Shown: positions 1-6,336, counted from the stretch's first letter. The stretch is DNA of 12,760 nucleotides from Actinomycetota bacterium (GCA_016213595.1 JACRAA010000315.1:1-12760); one strand, 5' to 3'. Notes: generated by a model not told the origin, from the letters alone. Numbers and translations: made by a program.

Positions 1-650
1 CCGAGGGCGACGAGTGGGACGCGGCGGTCGAGTACTGGCGCACCCTGTACACCGACCCCGATGCCACGTTCGACCGTGAGGTCACCCTCGACGCCACCCA
101 GCTCACCCCCTTCGTCACATGGGGGACCAACCCCGGCCAGGGCGTCGGGCTCGCAGGCTCCGTGCCCTCGCCGGCGGACTTCGACGACCCGGACCTGAAG
201 TCCGCTGCGGAACGCGCGCTCGAGTACATGGACCTCACCGCGGGCACGCCGATGCGGGAGATCAAGGTGGACACCGTCTTCCTCGGCTCCTGCACGAACG
301 GCCGCATCGAGGACCTGAGGCTGGCGGCGTCCGTCATCAAGGGCCACAAGGTGGCCGAGGGCCTGCGCATGCTGGTCGTCCCGGGGTCGGCGCGGGTGCG
401 TCTAGAGGCGATGGCCGAGGGGCTCGACCAGGTGTTCCTCGACGCGGGCGCCGAGTGGCGTGAGGCCGGCTGCTCCATGTGCCTGGGCATGAACCCTGAC
501 ACCCTGGCACCGGGGGAGCGCAGCGCCTCGACGTCGAACCGCAACTTCGAAGGCCGCCAGGGCAAGGGCGGTCGTACCCACCTCGTCTCGCCCGCGGTCG
601 CGGCGGCCACCGCCGTCCGCGGCACGCTGAGCTCTCCCGCCGACCTCTAA
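1..650 (+). CDS. leuC: 3-isopropylmalate dehydratase large subunit, C-terminal part (5' end outside window)
   Basis: LeuC with LeuD forms isopropylmalate isomerase, which interconverts 2- and 3-isopropylmalate through a [4Fe-4S] cluster in cytosolic leucine synthesis. The reading frame is open from base 3 to the TAA at 648-650, giving the last 215 residues; the family is usually about 465-475 residues, so a little over half is missing because the window starts inside the gene. Visible signatures are VTWGTNPGQ, the cluster motif GSCTNGR around base 285, and the CSMC pair in AGCSMCLGMNPD around base 470. Together these give all three cluster cysteines. The C-terminal RNFEGRQGKGGRTHLVSP stretch is also typical of the aconitase superfamily. 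leuD follows 12 bases downstream, the standard arrangement. A homoaconitase is unlikely given the close fit to bacterial LeuC and the adjacent leuD. Confidence 0.97.
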   Translation, partial: EGDEWDAAVEYWRTLYTDPDATFDREVTLDATQLTPFVTWGTNPGQGVGLAGSVPSPADFDDPDLKSAAERALEYMDLTAGTPMREIKVDTVFLGSCTNGRIEDLRLAASVIKGHKVAEGLRMLVVPGSARVRLEAMAEGLDQVFLDAGAEWREAGCSMCLGMNPDTLAPGERSASTSNRNFEGRQGKGGRTHLVSPAVAAATAVRGTLSSPADL

Positions 651-662
651 GGGGACATCGCC

Positions 663-1268
663 ATGGACGCCTTCTCCACGCACACCGGCATCGTCACGCC
701 GCTTCGCCGCAGCAACGTCGACACCGACCAGATCATCCCGGCCGTCTACCTCAAGCGGGTCACCCGGTCCGGCTTCGAGGACGGCCTGTTCTCCGCCTGG
801 CGGGGCGACCCGGAGTTCGTCCTCAACAAGGCGCCGTACGACCAGGGCACCGTCCTCGTCGCCGGCCCCGACTTCGGCACCGGCTCGTCCCGTGAGCACG
901 CCGTGTGGGCCCTCCAGAACTACGGCTTCCGGGTTGTCATCGGCTCACGCTTCGGCGACATCTTCCGGGGGAACTCCGGCAAGGCCGGCCTGGTCGTCGC
1001 GACCGTCCCGCAGTCCGTCGTCGAGGCGCTATGGGCGTACGCCGAGCAGCAGCCCGGCGCTGAGGTCACCGTCGATCTGACGGCCAAGCAGATCACCGCC
1101 GGGGACGCGTCGTACGACTTCGAGATCGACGACTACACCCGGTACCGCCTCCTCAACGGTCTGGACGACATCGGCGTGACCCTCACGCACGACGCGGAGA
1201 TCGCCGCGTACGAGAGCCGTCGGCGGGCCTTCAAGCCTCGGACGCTCCCGGCCCGTACCGCCGGCTGA
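663..1268 (+). CDS. leuD: 3-isopropylmalate dehydratase small subunit
   Basis: LeuD is the swivelling substrate-recognition subunit of isopropylmalate isomerase and works with the LeuC encoded just upstream. The product has 201 residues, a normal length. It shows the N-terminal SNVDTDQIIPAVYLKRV segment (residues 17-33) and the core GPDFGTGSSREHA segment (68-80) followed by WALQNYGFRVVIGSRFGDIF, the family hallmark. The ATG at 663 is preceded by AAGGGGA, which overlaps the leuC stop, with about 7 bases of spacing, so the pair is almost certainly co-transcribed and coupled. The gene ends at a TGA at 1266-1268, followed by 136 bases before hup. Nothing is unusual in the protein. Confidence 0.97.
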   Translation: MDAFSTHTGIVTPLRRSNVDTDQIIPAVYLKRVTRSGFEDGLFSAWRGDPEFVLNKAPYDQGTVLVAGPDFGTGSSREHAVWALQNYGFRVVIGSRFGDIFRGNSGKAGLVVATVPQSVVEALWAYAEQQPGAEVTVDLTAKQITAGDASYDFEIDDYTRYRLLNGLDDIGVTLTHDAEIAAYESRRRAFKPRTLPARTAG

Positions 1269-1292
1269 GTCCGCTTCTCGCCTCTCGAACCG

Positions 1293-1315
1293 GCCGGGTC
1301 CAGGCGGCGCTTTTT
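1293..1315 (+). terminator. Weak candidate terminator after leuD
   Basis: GCCG (1293-1296) can pair with CGGC (1305-1308) across an 8-base loop. It is followed two bases later by TTTTT at 1311-1315, the only T-run in the region. The stem is short, so this may be only a partial or pause-type terminator. Its position between leuCD and hup is what one would expect. Confidence 0.3.
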
Positions 1316-1329
1316 GGCCCGTTATCTCG

Positions 1330-1354
1330 TAGAGTGCCTAGCCAGGTTTAGGAT
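1330..1354 (+). promoter_or_regulatory. Candidate hup promoter region (two -10-like hexamers)
   Basis: Two TAnnnT hexamers, TAGAGT (1330-1335) and TAGGAT (1349-1354), lie 50-75 bases upstream of the HU start. Either could be the -10 box of an actinobacterial promoter. Neither has a convincing TTGAC-like -35 box at 16-19 bases, so I cannot choose between them. A GGAGGGG ribosome-binding site follows at about 1391-1397. Confidence 0.35.
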
Positions 1355-1404
1355 CTACGCGAGGTCCCGCGAAGCTGGGGGCGCCTCCCGAGGAGGGGCT
1401 TGAG

Positions 1405-1692
1405 ATGAACAAGGGTGAGCTGATCGCCTCCATCGCCGAGCGTTACTACTTCGGCAACAAGGCGGAGGCGGAACGGGCGCTGAAGGCCGTCACAGAAAGC
1501 ATCGCCTCGGAGACGGCCCGTACCGGCCGTGTGGCGATCTCCGGGTTCGGGATCTTCGAGAAGCTGCACCGCGAGGCGCGGACGGTTCGCAACCCCAAGA
1601 CGGGGGCACGCAAGGACGCGGCGGAGAAGGACTATGTCCGGTTCCGCATCGGCACCCGCTTCGAGTCCAGGCTGGCGCCACCACCTGCGTGA
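1405..1692 (+). CDS. hup: HU-family DNA-binding protein, short form
   Basis: Small nucleoid-associated protein of the HU/IHF family that bends and compacts DNA as a dimer. The 95 residues match the HU fold: N-terminal MNKGELIASIAERYYFGNKAEAERAL helices, the GFGIFE turn (47-52; usually GFGTFE), and the DNA-intercalating arm with RNPKTG (62-67), whose proline is the one that wedges into the minor groove. The C-terminal segment VRFRIGTRFESRL departs somewhat from the usual FxPGKxLK pattern. There is no lysine/alanine-rich tail, unlike mycobacterial HupB or streptomycete HupS. Start choice: ATG 1405 is preceded by GAGGAGGGG at a normal distance. A leuD-hup order is common in actinobacteria. The gene converges with a minus-strand gene only 8 bases away, and I see no terminator in between. 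Confidence 0.93.
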   Translation: MNKGELIASIAERYYFGNKAEAERALKAVTESIASETARTGRVAISGFGIFEKLHREARTVRNPKTGARKDAAEKDYVRFRIGTRFESRLAPPPA

Positions 1693-1700
1693 CCTCGGCG

Positions 1701-1895
1701 TCAGAACCGCGCGTCGAGCACGTGGTCGCCCACAAGCACGCCCCGTACCGCCTGGCCCCGGCGCAGCGTCCGCGGCGCGGGGGCGTCGGTCCTCAGGCTC
1801 ACCCGCACCCGTCGTCCCCACGTGTCCACCGCGGGCCAGGTGCCGTCAGCGGACGGCATGTCGTCGCTGATCGTCACGGTCACTGTCTCCGGCAC
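1701..1895 (-). CDS. Small hypothetical protein, unrecognised family
   Basis: I do not recognise this 64-residue product. The case for it being real is codon structure: on the minus strand from GTG 1895 to the TGA ending at 1701 nearly every third position is G or C, while opposite-frame readings are Arg/Pro/His-rich. The predicted protein is acidic at its start (VTVTISDDMPSADG), then basic (GRRVRV, RTLRRGQAVRGV), and ends DHVLDARF. It looks like a small beta-rich soluble domain; there is no signal peptide, membrane segment or cysteine. Start choice is uncertain. An in-frame ATG at 1940 would give 79 residues, but those extra codons lose the GC-rich third position and overlap a candidate plsC promoter. 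GTG 1883 with GGAG three bases ahead is another option. It converges with hup and is divergent from plsC. Confidence 0.6.
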   Translation of the reverse strand: MPETVTVTISDDMPSADGTWPAVDTWGRRVRVSLRTDAPAPRTLRRGQAVRGVLVGDHVLDARF

Positions 1896-1922
1896 GTCCC
1901 CAGTCTGCCCGGTCGCCGGCGC

Positions 1923-1928
1923 TAGGGT
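1923..1928 (+). promoter_or_regulatory. Candidate -10 box for plsC
   Basis: TAGGGT fits the actinobacterial TAnnnT -10 consensus and lies about 75 bases upstream of plsC, just outside the GC-rich-third-position part of the divergent small gene. No clear -35 box is visible at 16-19 bases, so confidence is low. Confidence 0.35.
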
Positions 1929-1969
1929 TGTCACCCACATGGGGCGCCATGAGCCGGTAGGCACCGGGG

Positions 1970-2000
1970 GAGAGGCAGACGTGCAGGAGAGGCAGACGTG
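1970..2000 (+). repeat. Tandem duplication of ribosome-binding site plus GTG start ahead of plsC
   Basis: The 14-mer GAGAGGCAGACGTG occurs exactly at 1970-1983 and again at 1987-2000, a period of 17. Each copy contains a Shine-Dalgarno-like GAGAGG and a GTG at the usual spacing. The second GTG (1998) is the plsC start. The first (1981) opens an 8-codon frame ending at TGA 2005-2007, inside plsC and out of frame with it. Confidence 0.75.
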
Positions 2001-2786
2001 GCACTGAGCGACAACGGGCGACGAGGCCACCTCCCGCGGCTGCGGGACGTGAACCACGAGCCGACAGAGCCCACGTACCGACGCCTCGCCCTGCTCATCG
2101 GCCTGGTCCTGCCCTGGGTGGGGGACCGTGACTGGCGCGGCGCCGAGAAGGTGCCGGCCACGGGCGGCGTGATCGTCGTCGCCAACCACACCTCCGACTT
2201 CGACCCGCTGGCCGTCGGCATGTTCCTCATCTGGGGGGCTGGGCGATGGGTCCGCTACCTGGGCAAGATCCAGATCTTCCGCTCGCCGATCCTCGGCTGG
2301 CTTGCGAGGGGATGCGGCCAGATCCCTGTCGAGCGGCACTCCGAGCGGGCCAAGGACTCGCTGGCCGCGGCCAAGGCGGCACTGAAGGCGGGACGGTGCG
2401 TGGGCATCTACCCCGAGGGCACGGTCGGGAAGGACCCCGACCTGTGGCCCATGAAGGGCAAGACCGGCGCGGCGCGGCTCGCCCTCGAGACGGACGTCCC
2501 TGTCATCCCTGTCGGCCAGTGGGGGAGCCAGCGCTTCATGCCGCACGACAAGCCCGGCTTCCCGTTCGTGCTCCACCGGGACCAGGTCTTCCGCGTCAGC
2601 GCGGGCGACCCCGTCGAGTTCGACGACCTGCGCTCCCAGCCGCTGACCAAGGACGTCCTCGACGAGGCGACCAGACGGATCATCGACGCGATCACCGCAC
2701 AGGTCGCGATCGTGCGCGGTGAGCCGGCGCCGACACGACGCTGGGACCCCGACCTGGGACGTCACGTGCCGATCGAGGACCGTTAG
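1998..2786 (+). CDS. plsC: 1-acyl-sn-glycerol-3-phosphate acyltransferase family protein
   Basis: Membrane-associated LPLAT-family acyltransferase, expected to acylate lysophosphatidic acid to phosphatidic acid, although family members also act on other acceptors. The 262 residues carry the four family blocks: NHTSDFD (63-69, the HX4D catalytic pair H64 and D69), GQIPVER (107-113), IYPEGT (137-142, acceptor phosphate binding) and VIPVGQWG (169-176). A single hydrophobic stretch, RLALLIGLVLPW (29-40), probably anchors it. GTG 1998 has the better ribosome-binding site (AGGAGAGG). GTG 2049 would remove 17 residues and give a beginning closer to many relatives (NHEPTEPTYRR), so the start is not settled. 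ddl follows after 36 bases. In many actinobacteria gpsA lies between them, and it is absent here. Confidence 0.9.
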   Translation: MALSDNGRRGHLPRLRDVNHEPTEPTYRRLALLIGLVLPWVGDRDWRGAEKVPATGGVIVVANHTSDFDPLAVGMFLIWGAGRWVRYLGKIQIFRSPILGWLARGCGQIPVERHSERAKDSLAAAKAALKAGRCVGIYPEGTVGKDPDLWPMKGKTGAARLALETDVPVIPVGQWGSQRFMPHDKPGFPFVLHRDQVFRVSAGDPVEFDDLRSQPLTKDVLDEATRRIIDAITAQVAIVRGEPAPTRRWDPDLGRHVPIEDR

Positions 2787-2789
2787 GGT
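2784..2789 (+). promoter_or_regulatory. Candidate -10 box for ddl
   Basis: TAGGGT overlaps the plsC stop codon, 33 bases ahead of the ddl GTG, and fits TAnnnT. A GAAGGAGAG ribosome-binding site follows at about 2809-2817. ddl may therefore have its own promoter besides read-through from plsC. No strong -35 box is seen. Confidence 0.35.
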
Positions 2790-2822
2790 GGTCGACTGGA
2801 ACGAGACGAAGGAGAGCCCGAC

Positions 2823-3926
2823 GTGCGGAGTCGTGTACTGCTGGTCTTCGGCGGCGACTCCTCAGAGCACGAGGTCTCCTGCCTGACCGCCGGTGGAGTA
2901 CTCCGCGCGCTGGACCGGGAGCGATTCGACGTCACCTGCGTCGGCATCGCCAAGGGTGGTCGCTGGGTGTGGGTGGACGAAGCCGTCGTCCGTGCGTACG
3001 CCATCGTGGGCGACCGGCTCCCTGTCGTCGACGACTCCCATCCTGACGCCGTGTTGGTCCGTACGGCCGTGGGCGCCGACGTGGCCCGGGTCGAGAACGA
3101 CGTCCTGGTCGACCGCACGGCCGTCGACGTGGCGTTCGCCCTGCTCCACGGCCCCTTCGGTGAGGACGGCACGGTCCAGGGCCTGTTCGAGATGATGGGC
3201 GTGCGCTACGTGGGAGCGGGTGTCCTGTCGAGCGCCGTCTGCCAGGACAAGGCCGCGATGAAGCAGCAGTTCAGCGTGCACGGCCTGCCGAGCGGGCCGT
3301 ACGTGACGGTGGCGGACAGCCAGTGGCGCTCCGACCCCGAGCACTGCCTGGCCCGCATCCGTACGCTCTCCGCCCCCTGGTTCGTCAAGCCGGCACGCGG
3401 CGGGTCGTCGATGGGCATCACGCGCGTGACGGACCCTGAGCAGCTCCCCGCAGCCATCGAAGAGGCACGCTCGTACGACCCGCAGGTCATCGTCGAGCAG
3501 GGGATCGTCGGCGCGCGCGAGATCGAGTGCGCGGTGCTCGGCTCCCTCGACGGACCGCCCGTGGCGTCGCTGCCTGGGGAGATCGACGTGCACACGGAGA
3601 GCCGCTTCTACGACTTCGCCACCAAGTACCTGCCGGACCAGCCCGTCTCGCTCGTCATCCCCGCCGACCTGCCGGCCGACGTCGTCACCCGGGTGCGCCA
3701 GCTCGCTGTACGGGCGTTCGTCTGCCTCGGCGTCGAGGGCCTCGCCCGCGTCGACACCTTCGTCCTCCCGGACGGCAGCGTGTCCCTCAACGAGCTCAAC
3801 ACGATGCCCGGCTTCACGGCCACGTCGATGTACCCCAAGCTGTGGGAGGCCGGCGGGCTCGCCTACACGGAGCTGGTCACCCGCCTGCTCGACCTCGCGC
3901 TCGCGCGACCACTCGGGCTGCGCTGA
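2823..3926 (+). CDS. ddl: D-alanine--D-alanine ligase
   Basis: Cytosolic ATP-grasp ligase that makes the D-Ala-D-Ala dipeptide for the peptidoglycan pentapeptide. At 367 residues it has the usual length. Motifs in order: FGGDSSEHEVS (9-19), LHGPFGEDGTVQG (108-120), FVKPARGGSSMG (187-198, ATP-binding loop), the omega loop FYDFATKY (262-269), and the metal ligands D311 (ARVD) and E324/N326 in NELNTMPGFT (323-332). The omega-loop tyrosine Y269, aligning with E. coli DdlB Tyr216, is kept. In established work this residue favours D-Ala, while Phe or His there goes with D-lactate depsipeptide ligases, so ordinary D-Ala-D-Ala specificity is inferred. The GTG start at 2823 follows AAGGAGAG with good spacing. 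The next gene is convergent. Confidence 0.96.
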   Translation: MRSRVLLVFGGDSSEHEVSCLTAGGVLRALDRERFDVTCVGIAKGGRWVWVDEAVVRAYAIVGDRLPVVDDSHPDAVLVRTAVGADVARVENDVLVDRTAVDVAFALLHGPFGEDGTVQGLFEMMGVRYVGAGVLSSAVCQDKAAMKQQFSVHGLPSGPYVTVADSQWRSDPEHCLARIRTLSAPWFVKPARGGSSMGITRVTDPEQLPAAIEEARSYDPQVIVEQGIVGAREIECAVLGSLDGPPVASLPGEIDVHTESRFYDFATKYLPDQPVSLVIPADLPADVVTRVRQLAVRAFVCLGVEGLARVDTFVLPDGSVSLNELNTMPGFTATSMYPKLWEAGGLAYTELVTRLLDLALARPLGLR

Positions 3927-3960
3927 GCGCTGCGGCTGTACGAGGGCGGAGACGGGAGAA

Positions 3961-3983
3961 GGGGCCGGCGAGCCGCCGACCCC
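3961..3983. terminator. Hairpin between convergent ddl and glycosyltransferase genes
   Basis: GGGGCCGGCG (3961-3970) pairs with CGCCGACCCC (3974-3983) over a 3-base loop: nine pairs in a 10-bp stem, with one C/A mismatch. It sits between two converging stop codons and could serve both strands. It is not followed by a U-run on the plus strand (TCCTTACC); the minus-strand reading is followed by TTCTCCC. Such U-poor hairpins are common in high-GC actinobacteria, but termination is an inference. Confidence 0.5.
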
Positions 3984-3997
3984 TCCTTACCGCCTCG

Positions 3998-4042
3998 GAC
4001 TCCCATTAGCCTGGGACTCCTACTGGGTCTGACTCCTACTGG
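3998..4042. repeat. Three degenerate short tandem copies at the 3' end of the glycosyltransferase gene
   Basis: Three related 12-mers follow each other: GACTCCCATTAG (3998-4009), GACTCCTACTGG (4015-4026) and GACTCCTACTGG (4031-4042), at periods of 17 and 16. The last copy includes the gene's stop codon (TAG on the minus strand, 4036-4038), so the stop region itself appears to have been duplicated. Confidence 0.65.
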
Positions 4043-5121
4043 CCGAACCACTCCGCGACCTGAGCCTTGAACTGCTCGTCGAAGTCGGCGACGTTGTGGT
4101 TCGCCTGGAGCCAGGCCTGCAGGGCGCCGCTCGTGGTCGACGACCCGAGAGCACGGGCGGCGACGGCGTCCACCTCGGCGCGGCACTGGTCGGGAGACGT
4201 GACCGCCCGGAGCAGCATCTGCTCGGCCTGGGTCTTGCCCTCGTACAGGAACGGGTAGCCCTCCGGCACGAGGCGACGGGCCCACGGCCGGTTGGGGAGG
4301 ATACCCACGGCGCCGGCCATCAGCGCCTCGACGTACTCGAGTCCGTACGCCTCCTCAGTGGCGGTGGCGACGTACGCGGTGACTCGCGACAGCTCGTCCC
4401 AGTACTCCTCGCGCCCCTTCGCCAGCGGCTGTACGGTGGCCCACTTCTGACGGGACAGGTACATCGCCGTCTCGCTCGCCAGGGCCGTGGTGTTCAGACG
4501 GGCGCGGACGCGGATCGGGGTCTGCTTCGCGACGGCCTCGACGATCTCGACGAACGCCTGGGGCTGCTTCCGGGCGATCGTCGAGATCGCGGGGTACAGG
4601 ACGACGGGGATGTCGGTCGGCTGACGGGGGCGGACCATCTCGGCGCGTACGCCCAGGTCGGCCCATGCGACACGGACGCGGTCGGCGAGTGTCGGGACTG
4701 TCCACTTGCGCGCGACCTCGCGGACCTCGCCGGCCGTACGCTCGCCTGCACAGAACGTCGGGAACATGGCGTAGCTCAGACCCATGGCGGCGAAGTTCAC
4801 CGGGTGGTGGAAGGTGGAGGGGTTGATCCACTGGAAGTTCATGATCCGGGGCTCGGCGCCTGTGCGGTGGAGCCTCTGGAAGACGCCCACCGAGTCGATG
4901 ACGTCGAGGTTGATGACGAGCGTCGACGGGTCGAGGTCCTCGATGGTCCTCACGTCGAAGCCGTCGGCGGTGCCCCTGGAGGTGCCGAGCAGGACGGCGC
5001 CCGGGTACATGCCCAGGACGCGACGGGCCACGGTGACGCCGCCGTCGGTGGTCACGAGCGATCCGTCGGGGGTGATGATCGGCTCGTCGGTGAGCCATCC
5101 GTACTTGACTGCAACAGCCAT
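4036..5121 (-). CDS. Glycosyltransferase-like protein, GT-B fold (GT4-type), substrate unknown
   Basis: The 361-residue protein looks like a GT-B glycosyltransferase. The C-terminal half has VVLYPAIS and KQPQAFVEIVEAV (about 173-197), then YVATATEEAYGLEYVEALMAG (250-270). The latter contains E257-x7-E265, the EX7E pattern of retaining GT4 enzymes, followed by a GILPN strand. The N-terminal half (VKYGWLTDEPIITPDG, LVINLDVIDSVGVFQRL) does not match a subfamily I can name, so donor and acceptor are unknown. There is no signal peptide or membrane segment, suggesting a cytosolic enzyme. Start: ATG 5121 follows AAGGAGGGG, the strongest ribosome-binding site in the window. The frame stays open to 5202, but that extension has no such site. 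The gene lies alone on the minus strand between ddl and thiL. Assignment to glycosyltransferases is moderately sure; GT4 in particular less so. Confidence 0.7.
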   Translation of the reverse strand: MAVAVKYGWLTDEPIITPDGSLVTTDGGVTVARRVLGMYPGAVLLGTSRGTADGFDVRTIEDLDPSTLVINLDVIDSVGVFQRLHRTGAEPRIMNFQWINPSTFHHPVNFAAMGLSYAMFPTFCAGERTAGEVREVARKWTVPTLADRVRVAWADLGVRAEMVRPRQPTDIPVVLYPAISTIARKQPQAFVEIVEAVAKQTPIRVRARLNTTALASETAMYLSRQKWATVQPLAKGREEYWDELSRVTAYVATATEEAYGLEYVEALMAGAVGILPNRPWARRLVPEGYPFLYEGKTQAEQMLLRAVTSPDQCRAEVDAVAARALGSSTTSGALQAWLQANHNVADFDEQFKAQVAEWFGQ

Positions 5122-5263
5122 GGGCTGCCCCTCCTTAGAACGAGCCTCGGTCCGGCACGTCCCCGTCGACGCGCCACCCGGGTCAGGAAGACATCGTGGC
5201 ACAGGGCATCACGCCACGTGCGGCGGGGGACCACACACTCACAGAGGTGCGGAGCAGGACCGC

Positions 5264-5269
5264 TACGGT
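5264..5269 (+). promoter_or_regulatory. -10 box of a leaderless thiL promoter
   Basis: TACGGT ends 6 bases before the thiL ATG at 5276, so transcription would begin at or within a base or two of the start codon. No Shine-Dalgarno sequence precedes the ATG, as expected of a leaderless mRNA. It lies in the 154-bp divergent gap with the glycosyltransferase gene. Confidence 0.5.
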
Positions 5270-5275
5270 GAACGC

Positions 5276-6223
5276 ATGGACGCCACCACTGTCGGCTCTC
5301 TCGGTGAGTTCGGCACCATCTCCCGGATCACCGCCGGACTTCCCCATGCACCTGCCGTCAGCGTCGGTCCCGGCGACGACGCGGCCGTCTTCCTCGTCAA
5401 CGGCTCGTCCGTCACCAGCGTCGACGTCCTCGTCGAAGGTGTGCACTTCCGGCGCGACTGGGTGCCGGCTGAGATGCTCGGCCGGAGGGCCGTCGCGGTC
5501 GCTTCGGCCGACATCGAGGCGATGGGCGCCCACCAGGGAGCTGTGCTCGTCGGGCTCACGGTGCCCGCGGACATCCCGGTCGCGTGGATCGACGACCTTG
5601 CCCGAGGGATCAGGCTCGAGTGCGAGGCCGCGGGCGCTGCCCTCGTGGGGGGCGACCTCACGCGCGGCCGGGACGTCGTCATCTCGGTCACCGTCATGGG
5701 GGAGACCCGCGGCGCGCCCCCGGTGCTCCGGTCCGGCGCCCAGGCGGGGGATGTCGTCGCGTTCCGCGGCCGCCTCGGGTGGTCCGCCGCCGGGCTCGCG
5801 GTCCTGAGCCGCGGCTTCCGGTCGCCCCGCGCGCTCGTGGAGGCGTACCAGCTCCCGCACGTGCCGTACGGCGCCGGTGCGGAGGCGCAGCTCGCAGGAG
5901 CCACCGCGATGATCGACGTGAGTGACGGCCTCCTCGCCGACCTCGGGCACATCGCCGACGCGTCACAGGTCGCCATCGACCTCGACTCGGGGCGCTTCGA
6001 GATCCCCGACCCGCTGCACGCCGTGGCTTCGGCGACTGGCGCCGACCCGCTGCGGTTCATCCTCACGGGCGGCGAGGACCATGCGCTGGCGGCGACCTTC
6101 CCGCTCGGGAAGGTGCCTCCCGAGTGGCGCGTCATCGGGGTGGTGGCCGACGGCGAGCCGACAGTCCTGGTCGACGGCGAGCCGTACGGTGCCACGCCCG
6201 GCTGGGACCACTTCCGCCACTGA
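5276..6223 (+). CDS. thiL: Thiamine-monophosphate kinase
   Basis: ThiL phosphorylates thiamine monophosphate to the cofactor thiamine diphosphate, using ATP and magnesium, in the cytosol. The 315-residue length is normal for this AIR-synthase-like fold. Motifs: PGDDAAV (32-38), SVDVLVEGVHF (48-58), GGDLTRG (125-131), MIDVSDGLLADLGHIA (212-227) and TGGEDHAL (264-271). Two positions differ from relatives I remember: the usual S-T-D reads S-V-D (48-50), and the Asn of NxxD reads A76 in ASAD, with D79 kept. The acidic metal ligands are intact, so the enzyme is probably active. The frame is open far upstream, but the ATG at 5276 fits the family's N terminus (GEFGTISRI) and the promoter position. 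thiL is commonly near ddl in actinobacteria; the glycosyltransferase gene separates them here. Confidence 0.95.
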   Translation: MDATTVGSLGEFGTISRITAGLPHAPAVSVGPGDDAAVFLVNGSSVTSVDVLVEGVHFRRDWVPAEMLGRRAVAVASADIEAMGAHQGAVLVGLTVPADIPVAWIDDLARGIRLECEAAGAALVGGDLTRGRDVVISVTVMGETRGAPPVLRSGAQAGDVVAFRGRLGWSAAGLAVLSRGFRSPRALVEAYQLPHVPYGAGAEAQLAGATAMIDVSDGLLADLGHIADASQVAIDLDSGRFEIPDPLHAVASATGADPLRFILTGGEDHALAATFPLGKVPPEWRVIGVVADGEPTVLVDGEPYGATPGWDHFRH

Positions 6224-6330
6224 CGCGCCGGGGGGCAGCTGGAGCCCGGACAGGTCCCACGCGCCCGCACCGCAGGGCCGACGCGCCGTACAGCGGGGCC
6301 GATGTGCACCGGATCGGTGGCAGCGTCGCG

Positions 6331-6336
6331 TAGATT
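6331..6336 (+). promoter_or_regulatory. -10 box of a probably leaderless ftsK promoter
   Basis: TAGATT ends 8 bases before the ATG at 6345 and 1 base before an out-of-frame ATG at 6338. There is no purine-rich ribosome-binding site. The 121-bp gap between thiL and ftsK holds no other signal I can support. Confidence 0.45.

Noticed and set aside
1896..2765. Upstream extension of the small minus-strand gene to a 354-residue protein
   Set aside because: The extension is antisense to plsC and has no coding character. Only the 1701-1895 part shows GC-rich third positions without an overlapping plus-strand gene.
3606..3631. Possibility that the ligase makes D-Ala-D-Lac (vancomycin-resistance type)
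   Set aside because: The omega-loop tyrosine (Y269) typical of D-Ala-D-Ala ligases is present, and there are no vanH or vanX neighbours.
5122..5202. N-terminal extension of the glycosyltransferase to an ATG at 5202
   Set aside because: The ATG at 5121 has an excellent AAGGAGGGG site. The 27 extra residues look like non-coding sequence and include that site.
4096..5271. Long plus-strand open frame opposite the glycosyltransferase gene
   Set aside because: Arg/Gly/Asp/His-rich composition and no ribosome-binding site; the minus strand has the motif-bearing protein with a strong ribosome-binding site.
4784..5275. Long N-terminal extension of thiL
   Set aside because: It overlaps the glycosyltransferase gene antisense, and the family N terminus matches from the ATG at 5276.
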